45,392 nt of DNA from Gammaproteobacteria bacterium. GTDB taxonomy: Bacteria; Pseudomonadota; Gammaproteobacteria; S012-40. Location: positions 1 through 45,392 of the forward strand of contig CAKKRP010000130.1 of the NCBI GenBank assembly GCA_919902765.1. Reading direction: 5' to 3'. Under the pieces are notes generated by a model. That model saw only the letters and a list, made by a program, of their open reading frames with translations. It had not been told where the DNA came from and made no database searches. Every line of letters starts with the position of its first letter. Position 1 is the first letter of the stretch. A program made the position numbers and the translations under genes. Positions 11,299 to 20,201 of the stretch are shown piece by piece.

Positions 11299-13029
11299 CT
11301 AGGGTTGGAGTTCTCGATTGGGGCTAATGGCCTTGGGTAACGGCCTTAATAAATGAACACGGTTTAATTCAGGGTTGACGGTTTTGTTTGATAAAGATTG
11401 TAAATAAAACGCCACGACATCGGTCGCATCCAAAGTACCGCCATGCTGGTCTTTCAAGACACGAATTTTTAACGCCGCTGCGCGGTTGATTTTGTTCGCA
11501 TCGTCAACATACCAATATCCGGCCACAGTATACTCGCGCGGCGGATCGACGGATTCGCCGTTTATGCGCAGATTGCTGACCCGTAGGCCATATTCATTAC
11601 CGGGGTCGAGATCATATGTCACGCCCGCGTAGGCGTTGACCCAGCCGCCGCCCCAGTAGCCGACCCAGCCGGAAAGAACGCTGTCTACGGACTTTTCAAT
11701 CTGCCATCGGAGTTGATCGCCGGTTATTTCGCCACAGGCGATCTGCGGCCCAATCGGTATGTAGTGGTAGAGGTCTTCGAGCTTGATAGGACCGGGAGCG
11801 ACATGTGTTCCATAGCGAAAGCCGCGAATCACGCCGATATCCGCACTACAACTTTGTTTAAATGCGTCGGCGAGAAAATCATGCGATGAACCTTCTATCG
11901 CAGCGGCCATGCCGCCTGAGTTGGAGAAATTCGCGCGCTGCAATGCGATGCGTGTGTGGCCTATGGTGGTGTCGATGGGTGTGCGCAACAAAGCGCCGTT
12001 AATTGGATTAACATGGGGCACAAACATATTGCCTTTTAGAAACGGTGCGCGTATCGCGGAAATTTTTTGCGCTACAACGGCGTTGGCGGGGTAGTCGCGC
12101 GTATTAATGAAATGCGGATTCCAGTGATATTTCGCCAATTTTTTATTTTTTATGGTGACGCGCAATTCACCTATTATGGCGCCGTCTTGGCCTTCTTCTA
12201 CGAGTAGCGTGCCGGTTTTTGCGCGCATTATAGCGCGTGTTTCTTCATGCATGTCGGAAGACAATACGACATCCACGCCTTTGTTGCGTTCAACCATATC
12301 TAAATTCGCAGCCAGGCCGCGTTCGGAAATCAGCACCAAAAGATCGACTCTTTCTTGCTCACGCAATAGCTTGATGGCCTCACGTAATTCCTCTTCGCCG
12401 GGGCTCAAGAAAAATCCATCCGTGACACGAGTGCTGACGGCTTGCGGGCCGCGATCCGCTGTCAGCCCGAGAATGCCCACCTTGACGCCACCGACATTTT
12501 TTAGCAGATAGGGCGCTACGACACGCTGTCCGGCAAGTTGCGCATAAGGCGTTTCCGGATATTCATACGGGGTTACATAGTACAAATTTGCCGCTAAGGT
12601 CGGCCAGCGCGCGCGTGGGCGGTCTCCCGCGAACAATTCGCGAAAGCGCTCAGTGCCGTAGACAAAATCCCAATTACCCGGCACATAGGCGTCGATATGC
12701 CAATCGTTCAAGATGTCTATCATCGCATCGCCACGCGTAAATAAGGCCTCGGCGGAACCTTGTATGGTATCGCCGGTATTGATCAGCAAATGGTTGGGGT
12801 GTTGCGCGCGAATTTTTTCGATTTGCGCATAGACATAGGCCAGTCCACCCACCATGAGCCCGCGCGTAGGACTGCCTTCACGTAGGTCGGGACGTGGTAT
12901 CAGATGCCCGTGTAAGTCGCCGATGTGTATCAGCGTCACCTCACCGTCACCCGCGTAACTTGTCATTGTGGGCAGCGCAATAGCTAACCCTATTCCCAGC
13001 GACATTAAGTTTATACGCATACTCTTCAT
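11299..13029 (-). CDS. SoxB-like periplasmic metallophosphatase/5'-nucleotidase family protein
   Basis: A signal peptide (to about residue 26) precedes a calcineurin-like domain with metal motifs HIGDLHGH, NTGDTIQGS and GNWDF; SoxB has GHWEF at the last place. It also has SSDMHEET. A 5'-nucleotidase C-terminal domain follows from about residue 330. SoxB proper is the dimanganese thiosulfohydrolase that removes sulfate from SoxYZ-bound intermediates. The TRGDAMIDILNDW and GNWDFVYG stretches resemble SoxB more than UshA. soxYZ, soxA and soxX are not in the window. It is the last gene of the thiosulfate operon, so a SoxB-like role in sulfur oxidation is plausible but not shown. A generic nucleotidase is the alternative. 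Confidence 0.75.
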   Translation of the reverse strand: MKSMRINLMSLGIGLAIALPTMTSYAGDGEVTLIHIGDLHGHLIPRPDLREGSPTRGLMVGGLAYVYAQIEKIRAQHPNHLLINTGDTIQGSAEALFTRGDAMIDILNDWHIDAYVPGNWDFVYGTERFRELFAGDRPRARWPTLAANLYYVTPYEYPETPYAQLAGQRVVAPYLLKNVGGVKVGILGLTADRGPQAVSTRVTDGFFLSPGEEELREAIKLLREQERVDLLVLISERGLAANLDMVERNKGVDVVLSSDMHEETRAIMRAKTGTLLVEEGQDGAIIGELRVTIKNKKLAKYHWNPHFINTRDYPANAVVAQKISAIRAPFLKGNMFVPHVNPINGALLRTPIDTTIGHTRIALQRANFSNSGGMAAAIEGSSHDFLADAFKQSCSADIGVIRGFRYGTHVAPGPIKLEDLYHYIPIGPQIACGEITGDQLRWQIEKSVDSVLSGWVGYWGGGWVNAYAGVTYDLDPGNEYGLRVSNLRINGESVDPPREYTVAGYWYVDDANKINRAAALKIRVLKDQHGGTLDATDVVAFYLQSLSNKTVNPELNRVHLLRPLPKAISPNRELQP

Positions 13030-13050
13030 GTTTTTTATGTATCGCCTAGC

Positions 13051-13482
13051 CTAGGGCCGGATGTAAACCCAACCTTGCGACGCCTTTTCGACAATTTCAG
13101 CGACTCCCGAGGGCACGTAACGCACTTCGCGCAACATGTCGGAAGGGCGTAATTTGGCTGCGCGTAAGGCGTTTTCGCAGGCGACGATGCGCACGCCGCT
13201 GTAAGTCGCTTCCTTTACCTTTTCGGCGATCGTCGTAGGCGTATAATATTTCAACGTCTGGATGCCACCGCCGAACACCACGATTTCGATCTCGATATTT
13301 TCCGGGCCAAACGCGTGCTGCGCGTTTTTCGCGTTATTGAGCGCCAAATTAAGCTTGTCCACGCTATCTTCACTGACTTGCAATAACAATTTGTAGTGAG
13401 GCGTTTCTGCGGCGGACAATCCGTTGGCGAAGAAAGCCAATAAAATAAATTCGACTAAAAATTTCCTCACTATAGTATCCAC
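13051..13482 (-). CDS. Exported DsrE-like protein
   Basis: A signal peptide (LVEFILLAFFANGLSAAE) precedes a DsrE/DsrF-like fold: YKLLLQVSEDSVDKLNLALN, IEIEIVVFGGGIQTL, GVRIVACENALRA and VAEIVEKASQGWVYIRP. The single cysteine in VACENAL occupies the position used by many DsrE-like sulfur carriers, so periplasmic sulfane-sulfur transfer is conceivable. The GTG at 13482 lies 2 bases after the sulP stop, showing operon membership. The protein is 143 residues, slightly long for the family because of the signal. Confidence 0.8.
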   Translation of the reverse strand: MDTIVRKFLVEFILLAFFANGLSAAETPHYKLLLQVSEDSVDKLNLALNNAKNAQHAFGPENIEIEIVVFGGGIQTLKYYTPTTIAEKVKEATYSGVRIVACENALRAAKLRPSDMLREVRYVPSGVAEIVEKASQGWVYIRP

Positions 13483-13484
13483 GA

Positions 13485-15155
13485 TTATCCAGCCTTCGAA
13501 TAAAAAATGTTATGTTCACCCACTGCGGCGCGCAGACCGCTGGCGGTCAGCATGGCGTCGAGATTGCGGTTGCGCAACCACATAATCATGCGCCCACCGT
13601 GATGGCGCCGGCGGCGCGCCTCGCGCGCTAGAAAATCCGCCGAGGTGCTGTCGAGATGTTCAATATGCTCACCCGAGATGACCAAATTTCCACGCCAGAG
13701 GTCTTGTTTCCCTAAGTCGCCAATGACGCGTTCTATAGCGGGTAGGGAACCGAAAAAGAGGCTACCGGAAATCTGCACTACGACGCCCTCGGTCGCATCG
13801 CCAGGCAGGTATTGACGCGCTTCGTCACCCACAAGAATTTCAATTTCAGGCTTGGATGTTGCGCGCAAATATCCGATGATGGAGAGCGCGATGCCTAGAA
13901 ATACGCCTTGATCGAGTCCGCCGAATAAAGTGGTCAATGAGGTGAGCACAAATACCACGCGCGAATCGCCGCGCACACGTAAGATATGCATGATGTCGTC
14001 CGTTTTAACCAGTCCGGCGCCCACCAATATCAACACTCCCGCCATTACGGTGACGGGTAATTCGCGCACCAGGGGAGCGGCGAAGATGACGAGTGCGGCA
14101 AGTGCGAATGCGGAAACGATGGCCGCCAGGGGAGTGCGCGCCCCGCTGTCGATATTCGATGCGCTACGATTAAACGAGCCGCAACTGGGAAAACACGATA
14201 AAAAACTGCCCGCTAAATTGGATAGTCCCTGGCCGATGACTTCCTGATTCATATCTATCGCTTGTCCAGAACGCACCGCCATCGCGCGCGCAATCACTGC
14301 TGACTGCATCAGCCCTAAAAATGCCACCAAAAATGCGGCCGACAATAATCCTTCTTTCGCTTCGGAAAAATGTTGTACGCTAAAATCGGGTGCGGAAAAT
14401 GGAAACGCCGATAGCGATAGCGTTCCCAGTTTGTCGAGTTCGGTCGTGGCGGAACCAAATAGGAGATCGAGAATAAACGCCAACAATGTGCCGACGGTGA
14501 CGGAGATTATCAAATGCGGCCATTTCTTTTGATAGCGTTTCACTAACACGCCGGAAAGTATTGTCGCACATCCAACCACGAGTGCATAAGGATTCGCACT
14601 GTGAAAGTTGTATATAACCTGTAGAAACGCATCATCTATAGGCAGCCCGGCGCTCATAATCAAGCCGCCCATATTGCCGATTTGCTGCAATACGATAATG
14701 ATGCCTACGCATGTCACCAACGCCACCATGACGGTGTGTGAAAAATAGTTGAATACGACTCCCAGTCGCAATATCCCAAACGCGAGTTGAATCAGCGCCG
14801 CGAGAAACGTCAAGGTAATCGCATACTGTACCCAATCCGCCGTTTGTGTGCTCGCGTAAGGCGCGAGAGAAAACGAGATTAAAATACACAACGCGGTGTT
14901 GGGGCCGGACATCGCATGCCACGACGAACCGAATAATGCGGCGACTATGACCGGAAAGATCGACGTATAAAGACCATATTCCGGCGGCATACCCGCCAAA
15001 ATGGCCAACGCAATGGCTTGCGGCAAACTCAGTATGCCGGCGGTGACGCCCGCAATCATATCGGTGCGCAGGGTTTCACGATCAAGCATGCCACGCCACG
15101 CAAGAAAAGGAAACATCCTTTTTAGAATGGGGTGTTTCAATAGTGTCAAATACAT
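13485..15155 (-). CDS. SulP-family anion permease with STAS domain
   Basis: The 556-residue protein has about 12-14 membrane segments (for example AGVTAGILSLPQAIALAILA and PNTALCILISFSLAP). A cytoplasmic STAS domain follows from about residue 450 (VVVQISGSLFFGSLPAIERV, then EHIEHLDSTSADFLA). SulP proteins move sulfate, bicarbonate or related anions. Within this operon export of sulfate or uptake of an oxidisable sulfur anion are both reasonable; the substrate cannot be read from sequence. ATG 15155 immediately follows the tsdA stop codon. Confidence 0.93.
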   Translation of the reverse strand: MYLTLLKHPILKRMFPFLAWRGMLDRETLRTDMIAGVTAGILSLPQAIALAILAGMPPEYGLYTSIFPVIVAALFGSSWHAMSGPNTALCILISFSLAPYASTQTADWVQYAITLTFLAALIQLAFGILRLGVVFNYFSHTVMVALVTCVGIIIVLQQIGNMGGLIMSAGLPIDDAFLQVIYNFHSANPYALVVGCATILSGVLVKRYQKKWPHLIISVTVGTLLAFILDLLFGSATTELDKLGTLSLSAFPFSAPDFSVQHFSEAKEGLLSAAFLVAFLGLMQSAVIARAMAVRSGQAIDMNQEVIGQGLSNLAGSFLSCFPSCGSFNRSASNIDSGARTPLAAIVSAFALAALVIFAAPLVRELPVTVMAGVLILVGAGLVKTDDIMHILRVRGDSRVVFVLTSLTTLFGGLDQGVFLGIALSIIGYLRATSKPEIEILVGDEARQYLPGDATEGVVVQISGSLFFGSLPAIERVIGDLGKQDLWRGNLVISGEHIEHLDSTSADFLAREARRRRHHGGRMIMWLRNRNLDAMLTASGLRAAVGEHNIFYSKAG

Positions 15156-16076
15156 CTACGGCGCGCCGGTGCGGGGTAGTAAAAAATCCAGGAGGTAACC
15201 TACGCGCGGATCTTTAGGACGGTCTTGTATCCAAATGTATGCGGCCACATCTAATGCGTCTTGATCGGCAATCGTGAAGCCTTGACCTAAGGGCATATTG
15301 GCTTTGATGTATTGTGCGGCGGTACGCACACGAAATATTCCCGCGCCCTTGTTGAACGAATCGCTGCCCCACAACGGCGGAAAGGTATATGTTGAGCCAT
15401 CTGCGGATTTTTTACCGAGACCCTGATCGCCGTGACACATCGCGCAACGCGTGGCATAGACGATCTCGCCACGTTGCGGTGAAGGATCTTCCGTACGTTT
15501 TAATGCCGGTAATGAGCGGCCCGGCAACTCAACACCCACCGGTACTCCTCGCGACAACCAATGCGAATATGCGATTAGCGCCGCCATTTCCGGAGAGTCT
15601 ATAGACGGTGGAATGCCATTTAAGCTATATCGAAAACAATCTTGGATGCGTTGTTCATAGGTCACGACCGAACGCGTTTTGTTGCGGAACATCGGATACA
15701 TGCCGAAGGCCCCCCAAATCGGCATCGCATATGGCTTGCGGCCTTCCTGGAGGTGACAGGATTGGCAGGTGAGCGCATTGCCGACATAACGTTTGGCGTG
15801 TGTTTGGGTGTTTACAAAAATATCCCGTCCCATACGCACCATATCGCCATATTTATCGTTCGGAATATCCGCGACGCTCGGTGGCGCAAAATATTCGCCG
15901 GGGCTTGCGACATAGACCTCAGTCAATTTGGTCGGTAGGCTGAGTTGCGGATTGACCAGGGTGGGGCGCACTTCTAATGGGTCTAGCGTACCGCTCAGTT
16001 CTATGGAAAACGCCGCGTGAGAACCAAGGATTATCGTCAACAATGCAATAAATTTTAGGCGGTAGATCGATGTCAC
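15156..16076 (-). CDS. tsdA: TsdA-like diheme thiosulfate dehydrogenase
   Basis: TsdA joins two thiosulfates into tetrathionate in the periplasm. The 306-residue protein has an N-terminal signal peptide (ending near HAAFS), heme site CQSCH (about residue 103) and a second site CAMCH (about 213). The cysteine in IQDCFRYSLNGIP lies where the unusual heme-1 Cys ligand of TsdA is expected. NMPLGQGF supplies a likely Met ligand for heme 2. PEMAALIAYSHWLSRGVPVG is also TsdA-like. Its GTG start overlaps the upstream cytochrome gene by four bases (GTGA), indicating coupled translation. Confidence 0.85.
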   Translation of the reverse strand: MTSIYRLKFIALLTIILGSHAAFSIELSGTLDPLEVRPTLVNPQLSLPTKLTEVYVASPGEYFAPPSVADIPNDKYGDMVRMGRDIFVNTQTHAKRYVGNALTCQSCHLQEGRKPYAMPIWGAFGMYPMFRNKTRSVVTYEQRIQDCFRYSLNGIPPSIDSPEMAALIAYSHWLSRGVPVGVELPGRSLPALKRTEDPSPQRGEIVYATRCAMCHGDQGLGKKSADGSTYTFPPLWGSDSFNKGAGIFRVRTAAQYIKANMPLGQGFTIADQDALDVAAYIWIQDRPKDPRVGYLLDFLLPRTGAP

Positions 16077-16879
16077 GGCGCATTTCCTTCACCTGCTGAA
16101 GATACCGACATATTGGCGAAATAGGCCGCCACGTTTATTTTATCGCCATCGGTCAATTGTTCCGCGATATTGCGCATTAGCGCCATGTGATCGTTATCGC
16201 GCGCGCCCGTTTGCCACAGGTTGAGTTGTTGAATGATATATTCCGGCGCTTGGCCCACGATGGGCGGAAATTGCGCGCCGACGCCTTGGCCATCGACGCC
16301 GTGGCACGAGGCGCATGCGGGGACACCGTATTCCGGTTTGCCGCGTAGCGCGAGATCTGCGCCACGTTCCAAGGTCTCAGGATCGCTGGGGAGGGCCACG
16401 AAATTATAGGATAAGGAGTTGAAATAGCGTGCAAGCTCATGCATTTCCTGCGTACTCAACGTTGCCGCCACGGCATTCATAACGTCGCGTTGGCGTACCC
16501 CAGGCGTCAATGTAGTGAGATCGACCTGCACTCTAGGTGTTTTATTATAGTCATGCGCGATAGGGTCGAGCGTGACCCCCATCTTGAGGGGATTGCGCGC
16601 GAAGTCTTGGAGTTGTTTTTCGATATATCCAATCGGCAGCCCTGCGAGCCTAGGCGCGCCCACCGCGCGAATACCTTCTCCGGAGGCGCCGTGACAGTTG
16701 ACGCACGCAGGTTGGCCGCCTCGGCCGGTGTTCGCGATAAGCTGGCCCTTTTTTAAAACCGCTGTGTCGGCCGCATCGTTGTGGAAACGTATGTAGTAGG
16801 ATGCGATGCCGAATGAGCTGGCACTAACCATAAGGATGATCGATAACGCCATTAGCGTCCGTTTACGTAGATAATCCAT
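16073..16879 (-). CDS. tsdB: Diheme cytochrome c (TsdB/c4-like)
   Basis: Two cytochrome c domains carry CVNCH and CASCH, each followed by a GEG or GQG turn (GASGEGIR, GVDGQGVG). An uncleaved or late-cleaved N-terminal helix (MALSIILMVSASSFGIASYY) tethers or exports the protein. TsdB is the electron acceptor of TsdA and hands electrons to oxidases or photosynthetic centres. ATG 16879 follows GGGGGGAAAG, better than an upstream frame to 16921. It is the first gene of a five-gene minus-strand operon whose joints are all overlaps or gaps of about 22 bases or less. Confidence 0.8.
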   Translation of the reverse strand: MDYLRKRTLMALSIILMVSASSFGIASYYIRFHNDAADTAVLKKGQLIANTGRGGQPACVNCHGASGEGIRAVGAPRLAGLPIGYIEKQLQDFARNPLKMGVTLDPIAHDYNKTPRVQVDLTTLTPGVRQRDVMNAVAATLSTQEMHELARYFNSLSYNFVALPSDPETLERGADLALRGKPEYGVPACASCHGVDGQGVGAQFPPIVGQAPEYIIQQLNLWQTGARDNDHMALMRNIAEQLTDGDKINVAAYFANMSVSSAGEGNAP

Positions 16880-17240
16880 TAAACTTTCCCCCCACGGGTA
16901 CTTTAGATCAACTTGCGACAAAAAGATTTTGACGGTTTATATAGCGCCATTTAGGCGACCGCCGAGTTTTAGAATTTCCAAGGCGAGTACGCTACGCAGC
17001 ACTAATAATTTCGCGTCAATTGCCAATCTTTAATATCATGATTAATTTTATACCTTTTTAGCGGAAAGGTAAAGTCCAGGACTTATCTCCAAGATGACGT
17101 GCATTCGCCAAACCGGCGCGCTAACGGTAATGCGAGCAACACAGTATAAGCCTTTGTTTAAAGTAATAATATCAACTATTGATGTGGTCAATTCCGGGGC
17201 TACGCTCTAGAAACTGCGAACCAGTATGCGCAAATTAGCG
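16880..17240. other. Divergent intergenic region
   Basis: About 360 AT-rich bases with no gene. A TATATAA on the minus strand (near 16937-16945) could be a -10 for the thiosulfate operon, but I find no convincing -35. Being shared between the thiosulfate operon and a persulfide-response regulator, it is the natural place for sulfur-responsive control. Confidence 0.5.
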
Positions 17241-17269
17241 TTGACTGGGGTGGGAAAACTTGATATACA
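17241..17269 (+). promoter_or_regulatory. Sigma70-type promoter for the ArsR-rhodanese gene
   Basis: TTGACT (17241-17246), a 17-base spacer and TATACA (17264-17269). The start would lie near 17276, giving a 37-base leader to ATG 17313. The following AT-rich bases could contain a regulator site, but no clean palindrome is visible. Confidence 0.55.
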
Positions 17270-17312
17270 AACAATCTAATGATTATTGGAATAACGAAAA
17301 GGTCAAAAATCT

Positions 17313-17981
17313 ATGCACAATCGTCAAATCAAAGACCACCTATATGAGCAAGTGGCGCGTATAGGCAAGGTGTTGTCGAGCGCCAAGCGTTTAGAGTTGA
17401 TCGAGATATTGTGCCAAGGTGAGTTTAGTGTGGAGCGCCTTGCCGAGCAGGCGGCGATTTCGGTGCGCTTGACCAGCGCACATTTGCAGGAATTAAAACT
17501 GGCGCAATTGGTACTAACGCGACGTGACGGCAAATATATTTTTTATCGATTAGCCGATACTGGCGTCGCTACGTTGTGGGTCGCGTTACGTGAGGCGGCC
17601 GAAGGGCGTTTAAGCGAGTTGCGCGAAGCGATGCAAGGTCTGGTGACGAGCACGGACGAGCTTACGCCGTTGGCGGGTACTCAATTGCTGGCCATGGCCA
17701 AACGCGGTGACATAGTGGTGATAGATGTACGCGCCGATGGGGAATTTGTTGCAGGTCATCTTCCCTACGCGCGGTCGTTGCCGTTAGTGGATTTAAAAAA
17801 ACGCCTAAAAATATTGCCGAAAAATAAACCCATTGTCGCCTATTGCCGCGGCCCGTTTTGTCTGATGGCCAAAGAGGCGGTAGCATTGCTTAAACAACGC
17901 GGCTATGTCGCGTCACGCTCGGAGTTAGGGGTGGCGGAATGGCGAGCACAAGGTTTGCCATTGGTTGTGGGGATACACTAA
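17313..17981 (+). CDS. ArsR-family regulator fused to a rhodanese domain
   Basis: Residues 1 to about 95 form a winged helix (SSAKRLELIEILCQGEFSVE, SVRLTSAHLQELKLAQLV, TRRDGKYIFYRLAD). Residues about 120-220 form a rhodanese domain with active-site loop YCRGPFCLMAKEA and substrate-holding DVRADGEFVAGHLPYARSLP. Such fusions are thought to sense sulfane sulfur and control sulfur-oxidation genes. The active cysteine is present, so persulfide formation is possible. It is followed by a persulfide-dioxygenase-like gene and a transporter, and faces the thiosulfate operon. Both units are plausible targets. Confidence 0.9.
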   Translation: MHNRQIKDHLYEQVARIGKVLSSAKRLELIEILCQGEFSVERLAEQAAISVRLTSAHLQELKLAQLVLTRRDGKYIFYRLADTGVATLWVALREAAEGRLSELREAMQGLVTSTDELTPLAGTQLLAMAKRGDIVVIDVRADGEFVAGHLPYARSLPLVDLKKRLKILPKNKPIVAYCRGPFCLMAKEAVALLKQRGYVASRSELGVAEWRAQGLPLVVGIH

Positions 17982-18010
17982 TTAAATAATTTTTACCTCA
18001 AGAGGTGCGT

Positions 18011-18748
18011 ATGTTCTTTAAACAATTAGCGACCAAAGGTTCTTCGTTAGCGTATTTTTTTGGATGCGGCGGCAAGGGTAAGGCGGTAGCGGTCGATGTT
18101 GTTGCCGGCGATGAGCACTGGTTTGTCGATCAAGCCTATGAAGCCAATGTTTCGATTACGCATGTGATAGATACACACGTGCATGCCGATCACTATTCCG
18201 GTGGTAAGCGGCTTGCGGAAATGACGGGCGCGCAATATTGTTTGCACGAAAATAATGTCGCGGTAGTTAACTATGAATTTCAGGCTTTGCGTGACGGTAG
18301 CCTCATCGAGGCGGGCAACGTCGTCATTAAAGTTGTGCATACGCCTGGGCATACCTTGGACAGCATTTGTTTGGTCGTAACAGATAAAAGACGCGCCGAT
18401 CAACCTTGGTTTGTATTGACGGGCGACACGTTGTTCGTGGGTGCCGTCGGGCGTCCCGATTTGGCCGGCGAACAGGAAAAAATGGCGGGGATGTTGTATG
18501 ACAGCATCACCCGGAAATTGCTGACTTTACCGCATGACGTAGAGATATTTCCAGGACATCAGGCCGGTAGTTTGTGCGGCGCGGGCTTGTCCGGAAAGCC
18601 GTCGTCAACGATAGGTTTTGAGAAGCGATTTAATGCCGGGTTGCAACATAAAACAAAAGAGGAATTTATAAAAGCGTTGGTGCTCGATATTCCGCCAAGG
18701 CCGGATGATATGACGCGTATGGTGGCGGTAAATTGCGGCGTCGCCTAA
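18011..18748 (+). CDS. Metallo-beta-lactamase-fold protein, persulfide-dioxygenase-like
   Basis: All metal motifs are present: THVHADHYSG (HxHxDH), HTPGHT, LTGDTLFVG and FPGHQAGS. ETHE1-type enzymes oxidise glutathione persulfide to sulfite using one iron, while GloB hydrolases use two metals. The short C-terminal region and the sulfur neighbours favour the dioxygenase or a Blh-like protein. ATG 18011 follows AGAGGTG at 18001-18007, better than the GTG at 18005. It probably shares a transcript with the regulator 29 bases upstream. Confidence 0.85.
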   Translation: MFFKQLATKGSSLAYFFGCGGKGKAVAVDVVAGDEHWFVDQAYEANVSITHVIDTHVHADHYSGGKRLAEMTGAQYCLHENNVAVVNYEFQALRDGSLIEAGNVVIKVVHTPGHTLDSICLVVTDKRRADQPWFVLTGDTLFVGAVGRPDLAGEQEKMAGMLYDSITRKLLTLPHDVEIFPGHQAGSLCGAGLSGKPSSTIGFEKRFNAGLQHKTKEEFIKALVLDIPPRPDDMTRMVAVNCGVA

Positions 18749-18788
18749 GTTGTCCGGTGTTGATCGGTTAAGTAAGGATAATTACGAA

Positions 18789-20093
18789 GTGAATGAAAAT
18801 ATCAAGCACATAAATGAAGTATTTAATCACGGTATACGCGATAATCTTGGTCAAATAGTTCATCAATTGGTGCAAGTATTTTTCGTGGGTTTGACCTTGG
18901 GCATGATGCGCACCGTAGTGCCTGCGTTGGCGGAGCAGGAGTTCGGCGTGCCGCGCGGATCGTTTTTGTTATTGGTAACATTCGTTGTAGCATTTGGTTT
19001 CGTCAAAGGCGCGCTAAATTTTGTCGCCGGACGGTGGTCGGAACGCATAGGCCGTAAGTCCGTGCTGATGCTCGGTTGGGCCAGCGCCCTGCCTATTCCC
19101 TTTATGATGTTATATGCGCCCAACTGGGGTTGGGTGGTGGCCGCGACCGTGTTATTAGGGGTGAATCAAGGTTTCACTTGGTCTATGACCCAAACCGCAA
19201 AATTAGATTTGACGTTGGCGGATCAGCGTGGTTTGACCTTGGGATTGAACGAATTTTCCGGCTATATCGGTGTCGCCGTCGCCGGGATAGTCACGGGATA
19301 TATGGCGCAAGAATTGGGTCCGCGTTTGGGGCTTTTTATCTTTGGTGTAACGGTGATAGTCCCGGCGCTTGCGCTCACCACATTGTGGGTGCGCGAGACG
19401 CTCCCATGGGCGCGTACGCCCCACAAATCGGTCGCCACGGCGAATATTGATTTGCCGCGTTACCCGCAACATATCGGTGAAAATCCGTCCACGTGGGAAG
19501 TGTTCATGCTGATGTCATGGCGTGATCGGCGCATGGCCAGTTTTTGTCAGGCCGGTTTGGTGGAAAAATTTGTCGATGCGCTAGTGTGGGTGGTTTTTCC
19601 TGTTTACTATTATCGCCAAGGCCTCGATTTAACCGAAATCGGCTGGGTCGTCGGTGTGTACGGTTTTACTTGGGGTGGTGCGCAATTGGTGACGGGAAAA
19701 TTATCGGATCATATCGGACGCCAGAAGCCCATCGTTTGGGGAATGTGGCTATGTGCTTTAGGCGTTGCATCTACGTTATGGTCTAGCGGTATGTTGTGGT
19801 GGTCCGTTAGCGCAGCGGTGACGGGTTTTGGCATGGCCTTATTGTACCCAAATCTTAGTGCTGCGGTAGCGGATATCGCGCATCCGCTGTGGCGCGGTTC
19901 AGCAATCGGTATTTATCGTTTTTGGCGCGACACGGGTTATGGGATAGGCGCCTTATCGTTAGGCGGAATTGCGTGGGCGACAGGCGCGTTAGAAAGCGCA
20001 ATCGCCTTGACCGTCGTCGCGATGTCGATATCCGGCGGTGTGGTGTGGTGGTGGGGCGAAGAAACGCATCCTCGGTTGAATCCCCGCAACTGA
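18789..20093 (+). CDS. Major facilitator superfamily transporter
   Basis: Twelve hydrophobic segments are visible, with the MFS loop motif (AGRWSERIGRKSVLMLG) after helix 2 and its repeat (GKLSDHIGRQKPIVWG) in the second half. The substrate is unknown; co-location with a rhodanese regulator and a persulfide enzyme suggests a sulfur compound or stress role. The GTG at 18789 follows AAGGAT and gives MNENIKHINEVF. A TTG at 18750 would add 13 residues without a ribosome-binding site. Confidence 0.85.
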   Translation: MNENIKHINEVFNHGIRDNLGQIVHQLVQVFFVGLTLGMMRTVVPALAEQEFGVPRGSFLLLVTFVVAFGFVKGALNFVAGRWSERIGRKSVLMLGWASALPIPFMMLYAPNWGWVVAATVLLGVNQGFTWSMTQTAKLDLTLADQRGLTLGLNEFSGYIGVAVAGIVTGYMAQELGPRLGLFIFGVTVIVPALALTTLWVRETLPWARTPHKSVATANIDLPRYPQHIGENPSTWEVFMLMSWRDRRMASFCQAGLVEKFVDALVWVVFPVYYYRQGLDLTEIGWVVGVYGFTWGGAQLVTGKLSDHIGRQKPIVWGMWLCALGVASTLWSSGMLWWSVSAAVTGFGMALLYPNLSAAVADIAHPLWRGSAIGIYRFWRDTGYGIGALSLGGIAWATGALESAIALTVVAMSISGGVVWWWGEETHPRLNPRN

Positions 20094-20201
20094 TATTTTC
20101 GGTATTCGTTGGTAGGCGCAGAATATGCGTTAATTCCGCATAAAAAATCAAAAATAATATTACCGTTAATAAAATATAATGCTGAAATCGGAGTGTGAAT
20201 C

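Noticed and set aside
11073-11327. 84-codon plus-strand frame between the PhnD-like and SoxB-like genes
   Set aside because: AT-rich divergent spacer with no ribosome-binding site or protein-like features.
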